Source of the DNA: Nostoc cf. commune SO-36
GTDB taxonomy: Bacteria > Cyanobacteriota > Cyanobacteriia > Cyanobacteriales > Nostocaceae
Direction of reading: 5' to 3'
NCBI RefSeq assembly: GCF_023734775.1
Contig: NZ_AP025732.1
Location: 2,424,501-2,488,500 of the forward strand
DNA: 64,000 bases
Made by a program: the position numbers and the translations under genes. The notes under the pieces are model-generated. The model was not told the DNA's origin and did not search any database. It saw only the letters and a list, made by a program, of their open reading frames with translations. Numbering within the stretch: position 1 is the stretch's first letter; every line of letters begins with the position of its first letter. Below are positions 17,876-27,079 of this stretch, piece after piece.

Positions 17876-17915
17876 GTATTTATCTTAGCGACTGATTAAG
17901 CATCAGGAGAAGTAA

Positions 17916-20900
17916 ATGACAGAACGCGTAAGTCAGTCCAAAAAAACTACTACAGGTTCCTTTTCAATACCTGCACTCAAACAACCGACGCGCGGTTTCG
18001 GTTTAGACTCTCCTGGTGCTTCCTCCCAAACAACTTCATTGGTGCAACCCCTTAACAAACCTCTAGTCCACGACATTAGTCGAATATCACTGCGTTCACA
18101 AACCAAACTCACCGTTAACCAGCCAGGAGATGTTTACGAGCAGGAAGCTGATAGAGTAGCAGGGCAGGTAATGCAGACGATGAGCGAACCTGTAAGCAAA
18201 CAATCTCTGCAACGGGAAGAATTGCCAGAGGAAGAAGAAGAATTACAGATGAAATCCTTGGCAGGTTCCAATATTTCCCTGCAACGGGAAGAATTGCCAG
18301 AGGAAGAGGAAGAATTACAGATGAAATCCTTGGCAGGTTCCAATATTTCCCTGCAACGGGAAGAATTGCCAGAGGAAGAGGAAGAATTACAGATGAAATC
18401 CTTGGCAGGTTCCAATATTTCCTTGCAACGGGAAGAATTGCCAGAGGAAGAGGAAGAATTACAGATGAAATCCCTGGCAGGTTCCAATATTTCCTTGCAA
18501 CGGGAAGAATTGCCAGAGGAAGAGGAAGAATTACAGATGAAATCCCTGGCAGGTTCCAATATTTCCTTGCAACGGGAAGAATTGCCAGAGGAAGAAGAAG
18601 AATTACAAATGAAATCCTTGGCAGGTTCCAATATTTCCTTGCAACGGGAAGAATTGCCAGAGGAAGAGGAAGAATTACAAATGAAATCTCTGGCAGGTTC
18701 CAATATTTCCTTGCAACGGGAAGAATTGCCAGAGGAAGAGGAAGAATTACAGATGAAATCCCTGGCAGGTTCCAATATTTCCCTGCAACGGGAAGAATTG
18801 CCAGAGGAAGAGGAAGAATTACAGATGAAATCCCTGGCAGGTTCCAATATTTCCTTGCAACGGGAAGAATTGCCAGAGGAAGAGGAAGAATTACAGATGA
18901 AATCTTTGGCAGGTTCCAATATTTCCTTGCAACGGGAAGAATTGCCAGAGGAAGAGGAAGAATTACAAATGAAATCCCTGGCAGGTTCCAATATCTCCCT
19001 GCAACGGGAAGAATTGCCAGAGGAAGAGGAAGAATTACAAATGAAATCTCTTACTGCTTCACCTCAAACAGTAACTGGGATACAACCCTTAAACAAACCT
19101 CTCACCCACGACATTAGTCGAATGTCACTGCGTCTACAAACAAGACTCACAGTTAATCAGCCAGGAGACATTTACGAACAGGAAGCTGATAGAGTAGCAG
19201 GGCAGGTAATGCAGAGAATGAGCCAGCCGGGAACTCGCCAGTCTATTCAAAGGGAAGCTTTACCAGAGGAAGAAGACCAATTGCAAATGAAATCCCTGGC
19301 AGATTCCATTACTCCTGTAGTACAGCGTAAAGGTAGAGGGGGGACAGCAGCAACATCAGAGTTAGAAACTTCTATCCAACAAGCTCGTGGAAATGGGCAG
19401 CCGCTTGCAGATGATATCAAGCAACCAATGGAGCAAGCATTTGGGGCTGATTTCGGCACTGTCCGGGTTCATACTGATGCTCAATCTGATAGACTCAATC
19501 AATCTATACAAGCCCGTGCTTTTACCACAGGGCAGGATGTGTTTTTCCGTCAGGGTGAATACTCTCCTGAAAGTAATACAGGCAAGGAATTACTAGCCCA
19601 TGAGTTGACGCACGTTGTCCAACAGAATGGTAGTGCAGTACAGCCTAAATCCCTTCATCTAGCACGAAAAGAAAACAAACTTCAGACAAAAGCTATACCG
19701 ACAACCTCTGCGGTGTCTCGGCTACCCATTCAACTGCGGGAGAATTCCCAAAAACCAGCCGAGGAAGATAACCAAAAAAATTTAGAAGCTGTAGAATCCC
19801 AAACTGATACAAAAAACGGCGAACAACAAAATCAGGCTACGACAAAAAAAGATCAAGCTACTGCCACACCTCCAGATGATGGAGGCAATGCGGCAACAGA
19901 TCCACCCCCAACAAAAAAGGTTGATGTAGCAGTAACTCAGAAACAGGCTGAGGGAAATCAACAAAAACAGCCTGAGTCAAAAGATACTAAAACTAATACA
20001 GAAAAAGCAGATTTACCACAGCAAGCTAAAAACCAAACGGCATTACCAGGAGGAGACACAGCATTACCAGGAGCAAATGCAGGTAAAGCGATCGCAGCAT
20101 TACCAGGAGCAAATACAACTAATGCAGCAGTTGGTAGTAAAGCGATCGCTGATGATGGTAAAAAAGCTCCCACTTGCCCTGAAGATGACCCAGCATTTCA
20201 AGCGGTAGCCAGTACAACAAAAGAGGTTGCTGGACAAGAGAAAAAACACCCACCTGCCAATAGCAAAGCCCAAGAAGCCCAAGCAGCAGCACAACCCCCA
20301 GGTAATGAAGTAGACAGCAAAGCGCAGGCTAATCAAGTTGGTGAGATGCAACAAGCCCCAACACCAGGATTTGACGCTGCCGCCTTCAAAGCCAAATTGA
20401 TGGAGCGCATTGCTGATATGGCTCCCAAGAACTTGGAAGAGGCGGACAACTTTAAAAATAACAACAAACTTGACTCTGTGAAAGGCGATTTGAGTGGCCA
20501 AGTCAAAGAAGAACAGAAAAGTTCTCAGGGTCAGTTAGAAGAAAAAACTAAAGAAAAACCTGATGCCAGTGGTGTTGAGGCTAAACAAGTAACACCACTG
20601 CCAAAAAATGAGCCAGGGACACCGCCAACAAGCGTTGATGCAGATAAAGCCGCACCCAAATCTAAGGGACAAGGTGAAGTTGAAGCACCACTGCAAGAAG
20701 ACAGTAAAAAACTTGACCAGCAGATGCAAGAGGCGGATGTTACCGAAGAGCAATTGGCAAACTCCAATGAACCGGAGTTTCAAGGGGCACTCGCAGCCAA
20801 AAAAGATGCTCAAACCCACGCTGTGGAAGCGCCGCCACAATATCGCCAGCAAGAGCAAGGGATACTCGCAACTGCTCAAACTACGGCCGAAGCCACAGCC

Positions 20901-23900
20901 CAACAGCATCTGCAAGCAATGCACGGTATCCGTAACCAAAACCTGGGTCAGGTAACAGAACACCAAGTGGGAGCCAAGGGCAAGGATGAGCAAGCACGGG
21001 CAAAAGTTGCTGGTGATATTAATAAAATTTATGACAGTACCAAAGGCAAAGTTGAGAAAACCCTCAGTGAACTAGACGGACAAGTCATACAAGCCTTTGA
21101 TAATGGTGCTGCGGAAGCCAAGAAAGCCTTCGAGGATTACGTTGGCAAGCGGATGGACAAATATAAGAGCGATCGCTATGGCGGCATTTTAGGCCCAGCA
21201 AAATGGGTGTGGGACAAATTGTTTGGTATGCCCTCAGAGGTGAACGCTTTCTATCAAGATGGTCGTCAGCTTTACATCAATCAGATGAATGGTGTAATTA
21301 ATAATGTCGTGGACATTATTAGTAAAGGACTGACCCAAGCCAAAGCAGAAATTGCCAGTGGGAAGTTGGAGATTCAGAATTATGTTAACCAACTGCCGCA
21401 AGACTTAAAAGGAGTTGGTCAACAAGCCGCCGCAGACATTGACAGCAAATTTGAAGAATTGCAACAAAGTGTTGACGATAAGCAAGATGAGCTAATTGAC
21501 ACCCTAGCGCAGAAGTATAAAGAGAACTTAGAAGCTGTTGATGCCCGCATTGAAGAGATGAAGGAGGCAAATAAAGGTTTTATTCAAAAAGCTTTCGACT
21601 TCATCGTGGGAGTCATCAAGACGATCATCGAACTGACCAAAATGCTTTTGGAAGTGCTAGCGCGAGTTGCTGGGGTAATTGGGCAAATCCTCAAAAACCC
21701 GATTGGTTTCTTGACTAATTTGATTCAGGCGCTGAAGCAAGGCTTCCTCAACTTCATGAATAATATCGGGAAGCACCTCCAGCAAGGATTAATTGGCTGG
21801 CTGACAGGCACAATGGCAGAAACTGGTATTCAAATGCCAGAAAACTTAGACATCAAAGGGATCTTTAGCCTAGCAATGCAGCTTTTGGGCTTCACCTATG
21901 AAGTAATTCGCGCCCAAGCCGTGAAAAAATTGGGTGAAGAAAAGGTCGGCCGCTTGGAACAAACTGTTGATGTATTTCAAGTCTTAGCCAGTGAGGGAGT
22001 GGCTGGGATGTGGCAGTTTGTCCAAGAGAAGATGGGCGATCTCAATGCCTTGGTGATTGAACCCATCAAGAACTTTATCATTGAAAAGGTGATTACAGCC
22101 GGGATTGAGTGGGTTATCAGCTTGTTAATACCGGGTGCAGGCTTCATTAAAGCTGCTAAGGGGATTTATCAGATTGTCAAATTCTTTATTGAACGCGCCC
22201 AGCAGATTGCCGATTTAATTAATGCGATACTGGATGCGATTGCTGCGATCGCTAGTGGTGCGATCGATCAAGCAATCAAAGGTGTTGAAAATGCCCTAGC
22301 GAAATCTTTACCAGTCGTCATCAGTTTCCTAGCAAGTCTTTTGGGCTTAGATGGAATTGCCGGCAAGATTCAGGCAATATTCCGCAAACTGCGGAAACCG
22401 ATGGAAAAAGCAGTTGATTGGGTAATTGATAAAGGTGCGAAGGCGTTTAAGAAAGTTGGTAACAAGGTTAAGAATAGCAAGTTTGGTAAGAAGGCTGGAG
22501 AAGTGAAAGATTCGGCGAAGGAGAAATATAAAGCCGGTAAGCAGTGGGTTGAAGATAAAAAAGAAGCTGGTCAGAATTGGGTTAATGATAAGAAAGCAGC
22601 AGCCGAACAGTGGGTTAATGACAAGAAAGAGGGTGTTAGTAACAAGTTTAAAAATAGCAAGTTCGGCAAGAAGGTAGGAGCGGTTACAGAATCAGCGAAG
22701 GAGAAATATAAAGCTGGTAAACAGTGGGTTGAGGATAAGAAGCAAGCTGGTAAGCAGTGGGTTGAGGATAAAAAAGAAGTTGGTAAGCAATGGGTTGAAG
22801 GCAAGAAAAAATCCGTCAAGGATAAGTTTGACAAGTTTGGGAATAAAGTTAAAGATAAGTTTGACTTTGGCAAAGATAAAGAAAAAGGAAAGCAAGGTAA
22901 GCCTGACCAAAAGAATCAACAAGAGAATAGTAAGGACAGTAAGGGAAAAGGCGAAAAGCAGCACCAGTTGCTAGCCCAACAAGCAGTGTCAGAACTCGAA
23001 AAAACAGATGGTAAAACGAAGGACTATCAGAGCATAAGAGCAGAAAAACAAGCACAGGCAAAACAGATTGAGAAGTTATACACACAAAAGCTAGAGAAGG
23101 GCATTAAGCTCACTGTTCGTTTTGAGGATGCTGCAAAGGATGAGAAGGATGGAGACCTAGATTTTAAGGTTGTAATTGCGCCGAATGATACAACAATAGA
23201 AGGTGCAGTCCAAAATAAAGCCCAACCTAACGATGACTTGAGCGAGGATGAAGACCATAAGAATGCAGATGGAGATGCTAAAGAAGAACTAGTAGAACTT
23301 GAAGATTTAGATTTATCTGAAATTAAACTAGGAGATGGGGGACTACAAAACTTCTTCAAAAAGTTTGTACAACAAGTAGAGAATGGCAAGTATAGCGACG
23401 TAGCAAACAACGAAAATTTATATTTGGAATGGTATTCCTTAGCTGTTTTGACTCGTGATAGGTTTAAAAAGCTTTTGGAAAAATACTCAGAGCAACCTCT
23501 CGCTAAGAAATCGTCGTCAAACAAATCTTATAGCAACAATAGCTACAGCACCTATTCACGCCCTAACAACGGCAAAAATAACCATCTACAGATGAAACGT
23601 AATGGCAACACAGAAAGTTATCAAAAAGAATACAATACTGACAACTATGATAAGTTTGAAGAGATAACATATACAAGAGATGGTGTAGGGAACATAAATT
23701 TTTCCAATGTAACTCGGCAAAAAACTTGGACAAATCCTGTAAACGTCCAAACCAATGTTCAACTTAACAAAGGATTACGAAATAAACAATACGGACTCAC
23801 AAAAAGCGGGATGAAGATACGTCTTGCTGATGGTAGTCGGCCTCAACATTTCTCGATAGCCAATCGGATAATGGGATATTCGGATGCTGGAAGTCCTGAT

Positions 23901-24005
23901 AAGTGGACGTGGCATCATAAGACTACAAAATATGAAATGGTTCTGGTAGATCGTCAAGTACACCGGAAGCATGGACACAATGGAGGAATTTTATTATGGA
24001 AATAA
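17916..24005 (+). CDS. Giant DUF4157 eCIS cargo with C-terminal WHH nuclease toxin
   Basis: 2029 residues after a good AGGAG ribosome-binding site. Order: an N-terminus like the first cargo (1-95); twelve 24-residue repeats of REELPEEEEELQMKSLAGSN (about 100-387); a second copy of the N-terminal module (HDISRMSLRLQTRLTVNQPG, 390-445); the DUF4157 domain with HELTH at 562-566; a long Ala/Gln/Lys-rich linker (600-1000); a helical region with long hydrophobic stretches (about 1215-1480); coiled-coil repeats of the type AGKQWVEDKK (1525-1660); and a tip ending KWTWHHKTTKYEMVLVDRQV then HRKHGHNGGI. W1999-H2000-H2001 and the later His residues match the WHH branch of HNH/endonuclease VII toxins. 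I infer a DNA-cutting effector loaded into the injection particle. The next gene is its likely immunity gene. Confidence 0.9.
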   Translation: MTERVSQSKKTTTGSFSIPALKQPTRGFGLDSPGASSQTTSLVQPLNKPLVHDISRISLRSQTKLTVNQPGDVYEQEADRVAGQVMQTMSEPVSKQSLQREELPEEEEELQMKSLAGSNISLQREELPEEEEELQMKSLAGSNISLQREELPEEEEELQMKSLAGSNISLQREELPEEEEELQMKSLAGSNISLQREELPEEEEELQMKSLAGSNISLQREELPEEEEELQMKSLAGSNISLQREELPEEEEELQMKSLAGSNISLQREELPEEEEELQMKSLAGSNISLQREELPEEEEELQMKSLAGSNISLQREELPEEEEELQMKSLAGSNISLQREELPEEEEELQMKSLAGSNISLQREELPEEEEELQMKSLTASPQTVTGIQPLNKPLTHDISRMSLRLQTRLTVNQPGDIYEQEADRVAGQVMQRMSQPGTRQSIQREALPEEEDQLQMKSLADSITPVVQRKGRGGTAATSELETSIQQARGNGQPLADDIKQPMEQAFGADFGTVRVHTDAQSDRLNQSIQARAFTTGQDVFFRQGEYSPESNTGKELLAHELTHVVQQNGSAVQPKSLHLARKENKLQTKAIPTTSAVSRLPIQLRENSQKPAEEDNQKNLEAVESQTDTKNGEQQNQATTKKDQATATPPDDGGNAATDPPPTKKVDVAVTQKQAEGNQQKQPESKDTKTNTEKADLPQQAKNQTALPGGDTALPGANAGKAIAALPGANTTNAAVGSKAIADDGKKAPTCPEDDPAFQAVASTTKEVAGQEKKHPPANSKAQEAQAAAQPPGNEVDSKAQANQVGEMQQAPTPGFDAAAFKAKLMERIADMAPKNLEEADNFKNNNKLDSVKGDLSGQVKEEQKSSQGQLEEKTKEKPDASGVEAKQVTPLPKNEPGTPPTSVDADKAAPKSKGQGEVEAPLQEDSKKLDQQMQEADVTEEQLANSNEPEFQGALAAKKDAQTHAVEAPPQYRQQEQGILATAQTTAEATAQQHLQAMHGIRNQNLGQVTEHQVGAKGKDEQARAKVAGDINKIYDSTKGKVEKTLSELDGQVIQAFDNGAAEAKKAFEDYVGKRMDKYKSDRYGGILGPAKWVWDKLFGMPSEVNAFYQDGRQLYINQMNGVINNVVDIISKGLTQAKAEIASGKLEIQNYVNQLPQDLKGVGQQAAADIDSKFEELQQSVDDKQDELIDTLAQKYKENLEAVDARIEEMKEANKGFIQKAFDFIVGVIKTIIELTKMLLEVLARVAGVIGQILKNPIGFLTNLIQALKQGFLNFMNNIGKHLQQGLIGWLTGTMAETGIQMPENLDIKGIFSLAMQLLGFTYEVIRAQAVKKLGEEKVGRLEQTVDVFQVLASEGVAGMWQFVQEKMGDLNALVIEPIKNFIIEKVITAGIEWVISLLIPGAGFIKAAKGIYQIVKFFIERAQQIADLINAILDAIAAIASGAIDQAIKGVENALAKSLPVVISFLASLLGLDGIAGKIQAIFRKLRKPMEKAVDWVIDKGAKAFKKVGNKVKNSKFGKKAGEVKDSAKEKYKAGKQWVEDKKEAGQNWVNDKKAAAEQWVNDKKEGVSNKFKNSKFGKKVGAVTESAKEKYKAGKQWVEDKKQAGKQWVEDKKEVGKQWVEGKKKSVKDKFDKFGNKVKDKFDFGKDKEKGKQGKPDQKNQQENSKDSKGKGEKQHQLLAQQAVSELEKTDGKTKDYQSIRAEKQAQAKQIEKLYTQKLEKGIKLTVRFEDAAKDEKDGDLDFKVVIAPNDTTIEGAVQNKAQPNDDLSEDEDHKNADGDAKEELVELEDLDLSEIKLGDGGLQNFFKKFVQQVENGKYSDVANNENLYLEWYSLAVLTRDRFKKLLEKYSEQPLAKKSSSNKSYSNNSYSTYSRPNNGKNNHLQMKRNGNTESYQKEYNTDNYDKFEEITYTRDGVGNINFSNVTRQKTWTNPVNVQTNVQLNKGLRNKQYGLTKSGMKIRLADGSRPQHFSIANRIMGYSDAGSPDKWTWHHKTTKYEMVLVDRQVHRKHGHNGGILLWK
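18213..19076 (+). repeat. Twelve 72 bp tandem coding repeats
   Basis: Exact 72 bp period for twelve units, each encoding REELPEEEEELQMKSLAGSN plus ISLQ. The last unit diverges after MKSL. Copies differ by only a few synonymous bases, which points to recent expansion and makes the copy number likely to vary between isolates and to be prone to misassembly. Confidence 0.95.
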
Positions 24006-24015
24006 GGAGAATATC

Positions 24016-24432
24016 ATGGTAACTATCAATGAATTTCAATATGATTCTGAATTTAATTGGTACGAAGGAAACAGCGAAATAAATGGAATTCAGACTAAAA
24101 TTTATGTATCAGATAAAGAGGTTAAAGAAGTTGAAGTATTAAATAATCGGGTTAATGAAGCAATAGATTGGGTCAAAAATGATTTTGAATTAATCAAAAA
24201 GTACTGTGCTGATAATTTGCTGGAATTAAAAAATGAAAGTTGGGCAGACACTGAAGAGGAAAAAGTAAGTGAAGATGAATTCAAAGATTTATTGCTACTA
24301 GAATCCCTAAAAATTGAATCTGACGGAAGATTAGAATTAATATTTCAAGATGGTGACTTATTTTGGGGACATTTAATAGTTGTAAGAAGTGATGCAGACT
24401 ATAAACTCAATTATGCTGATATTGAAGGATAA
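24016..24432 (+). CDS. DUF2262-family protein, candidate immunity to the WHH toxin
   Basis: 138 residues from ATG 24016, which has AAGGAG 6 bases upstream. The longer frame from 23971 would overlap the toxin and has no such site. Acidic, with FNWYEGNSEINGIQTKIYVS, LLELKNESWADTEEEKVSE and the DUF2262 signature LIFQDGDLFWGHLIVV. It starts 10 bp after the toxin stop, the usual spacing for a toxin-immunity pair. Its acidity would suit binding a basic nuclease tip. Immunity function is inferred from position and family, and has not been demonstrated here. Confidence 0.8.
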   Translation: MVTINEFQYDSEFNWYEGNSEINGIQTKIYVSDKEVKEVEVLNNRVNEAIDWVKNDFELIKKYCADNLLELKNESWADTEEEKVSEDEFKDLLLLESLKIESDGRLELIFQDGDLFWGHLIVVRSDADYKLNYADIEG

Positions 24433-24469
24433 AAAGGTATATTGAGTTAATTTTAACCCTGGTAAAAAC

Positions 24470-24525
24470 CCGAACTAACCCTACACGACTCCTCCCAATC
24501 TCCCCTAACCGTTCGCGCGATCGCC
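24470..24525 (+). pseudogene. Fragment of a paralogue of the YbjN-like gene at 27080
   Basis: 56 bp align with 27120-27175 at 49 of 56 bases. The matching frame reads PELTLHDSSQSPLTVRAIAI against DLTLHDSSQTPVTVRAIAL, with conservative changes, before a TAG. It has no start. It looks like a scar of an earlier gene that once followed a toxin-immunity cassette here. Confidence 0.6.
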
Positions 24526-24597
24526 ATTGACCAAGTTTAGCGGCTGATACCCTTGGATGTAGTTTAGGGAGATAGTAAGATTTTGGGAAGTGCGATC

Positions 24598-25768
24598 GGG
24601 AGCATCCACTTTTGGAAGATATACAGATTTTAGGAGAAAATAACAGACAGAAAGAAGCGTGAACCAGGAATCATGAACCAGGATAAACAAGAACGGCTCA
24701 AAGCGTGCTTACAAGAAGTGGCAACATTGTTGTATGAAGAAGCAGACAAAAGTAAGCTAACAGACCTGGAAGGCATAGAAAAAACAGTTCGCAGTCAAAT
24801 ATTAGAACTAGTTAGCCCAGAAATAGCCCTTTTTTTATCGAACAAAAAACTGGAACAAAAGTAGGTAAAACCAGGAAAATTAAAAGCTTGGTGGGGGAAC
24901 TGACTCTTAAAGCCAAACAGTTACAGAAACTGGGTTTGAAGCCCAGAAGTCGGTTAAGCCCATTACTTCAAAAGTGTTGTTTGAGGCTGTCAGCTAACGA
25001 ATCATACCAAAAAGCAGAAATTGAAGTTGAGGCATTGACAGGAGTGAAAGTGGGTCACTCAACGCAACAAAAATTAGTACTGTCACAAGATTTTGAATTA
25101 CCACTTGCAAAACAAGCAGTTTCAGAAGTCAGTGTAGATGGGGGAAAAGTCCGACTCCGGGGTAAACCGAAAGCCGGGTGTCACTGGCGAGACTATAAAA
25201 CCGTAAGACTACAAGGAATTTACTATAGTGCGTTTTTTGATGACAACCAATCATTAGTTGATTATGTCAATAGCCAGCGTCTGGTTAACCCATTAGTATG
25301 CTTGGGGGATGGTCATGATGGCGTGTGGAATTTAGTCAAAGAGTTTGGTAAAACAGAGCATTTTCAGCGTTGGGAAATATTGGATTGGTATCACCTCAAA
25401 GAAAATCTCTACAAAATTGGCGGTTCTTTAAAGCGGCTTAAAGTTGCTGAAACTCTTTTGTGGCAAGGTCAAGTCGAAGAAACTAAAGCTTTATTTCATA
25501 ATCGTCGAGGCAAACAGTTAAGAACTTCATCGCTTATCTTGAAAAACATCGCTCTCGCATTGTCAACTACAGCTATTACCAGGCTGAACAACTTTGTTCT
25601 ATTGGTTCTGGTGCAGTCGAGTCTGCTATTAAACAGATTGGAGCTAGGATGAAAATTTCTGGCGCACAATGGAATGTTGATAGTGTTAATCAAATCCTCT
25701 CAGTTCGTTGTGCTTATCTCAATGGTTTACTGGCTATTTGAGTATTTCTGCCAAAACTGGATGCTCCC
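24598..25768 (+). mobile_element. ISKra4-family insertion sequence (decayed)
   Basis: About 1.17 kb with inverted ends GGGAGCATCCACTTTTGG and CCAAAACTGGATGCTCCC, flanked on both sides by GTGCGATC (24590-24597 and 25769-25776), an 8 bp target duplication that lies in a HIP1 site. The transposase within is frameshifted twice. Confidence 0.8.
24673..25741 (+). pseudogene. ISKra4-family transposase, frameshifted
   Basis: Three frames in order give a complete ISKra4-type transposase. First MNQDKQERLKACLQEVATLL, ending at 24864. Then VGKTRKIKSLVGELTLKAKQ, VSEVSVDGGKVRLRGKP, CLGDGHDGVWNLVKEFG and WEILDWYHLKENLYKIGGSL. Then from about 25520 FIAYLEKHRSRIVNYSYYQA, SIGSGAVESAIKQI and RCAYLNGLLAI. The D (SVDGG), D (GDGHDG) and E (GAVES) residues of the DDE triad are all visible. 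Shifts near 24855 and 25515 make it non-functional unless recoded. Confidence 0.85.
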
Positions 25769-25912
25769 GTGCGATCGCGCTTGACACCAATCCAATTGAT
25801 CATGGTGCAATCAGCACAAAACCCAAATGCGTTGCCTACGGCGGCTCCTTTGGAGCATCGCTCGATCCTGGCTTGGCAGTGGGATAATGTGTAGAGCGAT
25901 CGCGCCTTTTAG

Positions 25913-26404
25913 TCTTATAATCGAACCAGTGAACGTCAAAGAGAAGTTAACAAAGCAAGTTCTCCCGAACCTAGTTATCTTTTCCGTGCTGATGATAACT
26001 ACAACATAAGCGATGCTGTAGGATTCGAGCTAGACAGTGAAGAAGCTACAATAGCAGATATTCAAAATCCTTTAGATCATGTTCTTAATAAAGAATTAGG
26101 TCAAACAAGTAGATATGTATATTTTTCAAACGCCATAACAATTTCTGGAGGTGGTGGTTCGAGAAGATTTACCAAAAAGAATAAAATTCTCAAAGTTGCT
26201 TGGTCAGCGCTTCAGCAATTAGCATCTGACGATAAAATCAGGATATACACTCCAGAACAAGTTGCAGAAATGATTCGAGAAAATCCTAAGAAAAAAATCA
26301 GTAAGCAAGCTAACAATGTCAAAGCAGCAATGGATAAAAATGGAGAGATTCTGATTGAAGGACAAATACCAGGAGATTTTATAGTTTTGGCAAAGTCAAA
26401 CTGA
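25913..26404 (+). pseudogene. Orphan toxin tip, ADP-ribosyltransferase-like
   Basis: An open frame of 163 codons without a start, following a TAG at 25910-25912. It reads SSPEPSYLFRADDNYNISDA, LDHVLNKELGQTSRYVYFSN, then FTKKNKILKVAW, IYTPEQVAEMI and GEILIEGQIPGDFIVLAK to a stop. An Arg in the first strand, a central S-R-Y-V-Y-F-S strand and a final Glu-bearing strand before GQIP fit the layout of toxin-type ADP-ribosyltransferases. It lacks any N-terminal delivery region. Together with the following HEAT gene it looks like a displaced, older C-terminal tip of the cargo upstream. The family call is inference from motif order. Confidence 0.55.
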
Positions 26405-26420
26405 TGAAATAGGTATTTTT

Positions 26421-27017
26421 ATGGATGAATTACAGACAATAAGAGCAGAATTGCAAAACTCAAACCCTGAGATTCGAGAGTTAGCACTCGATAAAATAGG
26501 AACTCTTAAACCTGATAATGCTCTAGAAATTATACTCCCATTTCTGTCTGATCCCGATTCAGAAGTACGTGGCACCGCAGCTTGTAATTTAGGAGATATT
26601 GTCAATAGTAATAGTGTGCCACATCTGATTGAGTTAGCAAGAATTGATTCTGTAGAGCAAGTGCGGAGTGAAGCTTTATCCGCTTTAGAAAATTATAGAG
26701 ATCCAGAAATACTAAAATGTCTAATTGATGAGGTATACCAAGAAAAAAAATCAAGAAGACCTAGACAAATAGTAGCACAACAATTACAACACTACAATAA
26801 CGAGCAGTCAATTGACGCATTAATTATTCTACTGCTTCAAGATGATGATGTTTATGTGCGGATTTTCGCGGCTGACTCGCTATTAGTACTAAATCGTCCT
26901 CGGCTGCGTGAAGTTTGGAAACAAGCTTTGTCAGATGAAAGCAGTTACATAATTGAAATAGCAAATAAAGCACTTCAAGATTTGCAAAACTCTCAGAAAT
27001 TAAGAGACGTTAGCTGA
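26421..27017 (+). CDS. HEAT-repeat protein, candidate immunity for the orphan tip
   Basis: 198 residues with about five HEAT/Armadillo-like helical repeats (IRELALDKIGTLKPDNAL, SEVRGTAACNLGDIV, VEQVRSEALSALENY, VYVRIFAADSLLVLNRPRLR). It starts 17 bp after the orphan toxin frame. HEAT-repeat proteins serve as immunity proteins in some polymorphic toxin loci and as general binding scaffolds elsewhere. Position suggests the first. No catalytic motif is seen. Confidence 0.8.
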   Translation: MDELQTIRAELQNSNPEIRELALDKIGTLKPDNALEIILPFLSDPDSEVRGTAACNLGDIVNSNSVPHLIELARIDSVEQVRSEALSALENYRDPEILKCLIDEVYQEKKSRRPRQIVAQQLQHYNNEQSIDALIILLLQDDDVYVRIFAADSLLVLNRPRLREVWKQALSDESSYIIEIANKALQDLQNSQKLRDVS

Positions 27018-27079
27018 TGAACGCTACTAATTAAGTGCTGAATTATCAAGCAAAATTATTAATTGTTAAATAACCATAT

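Noticed and set aside
18134..18991. Minus-strand open frame of 285 codons inside the 72 bp repeats (also 4075-4344)
   Set aside because: Mirror frames created by the repeat period of the real plus-strand cargo genes. Poly-Ser/Cys composition and no ribosome-binding site.
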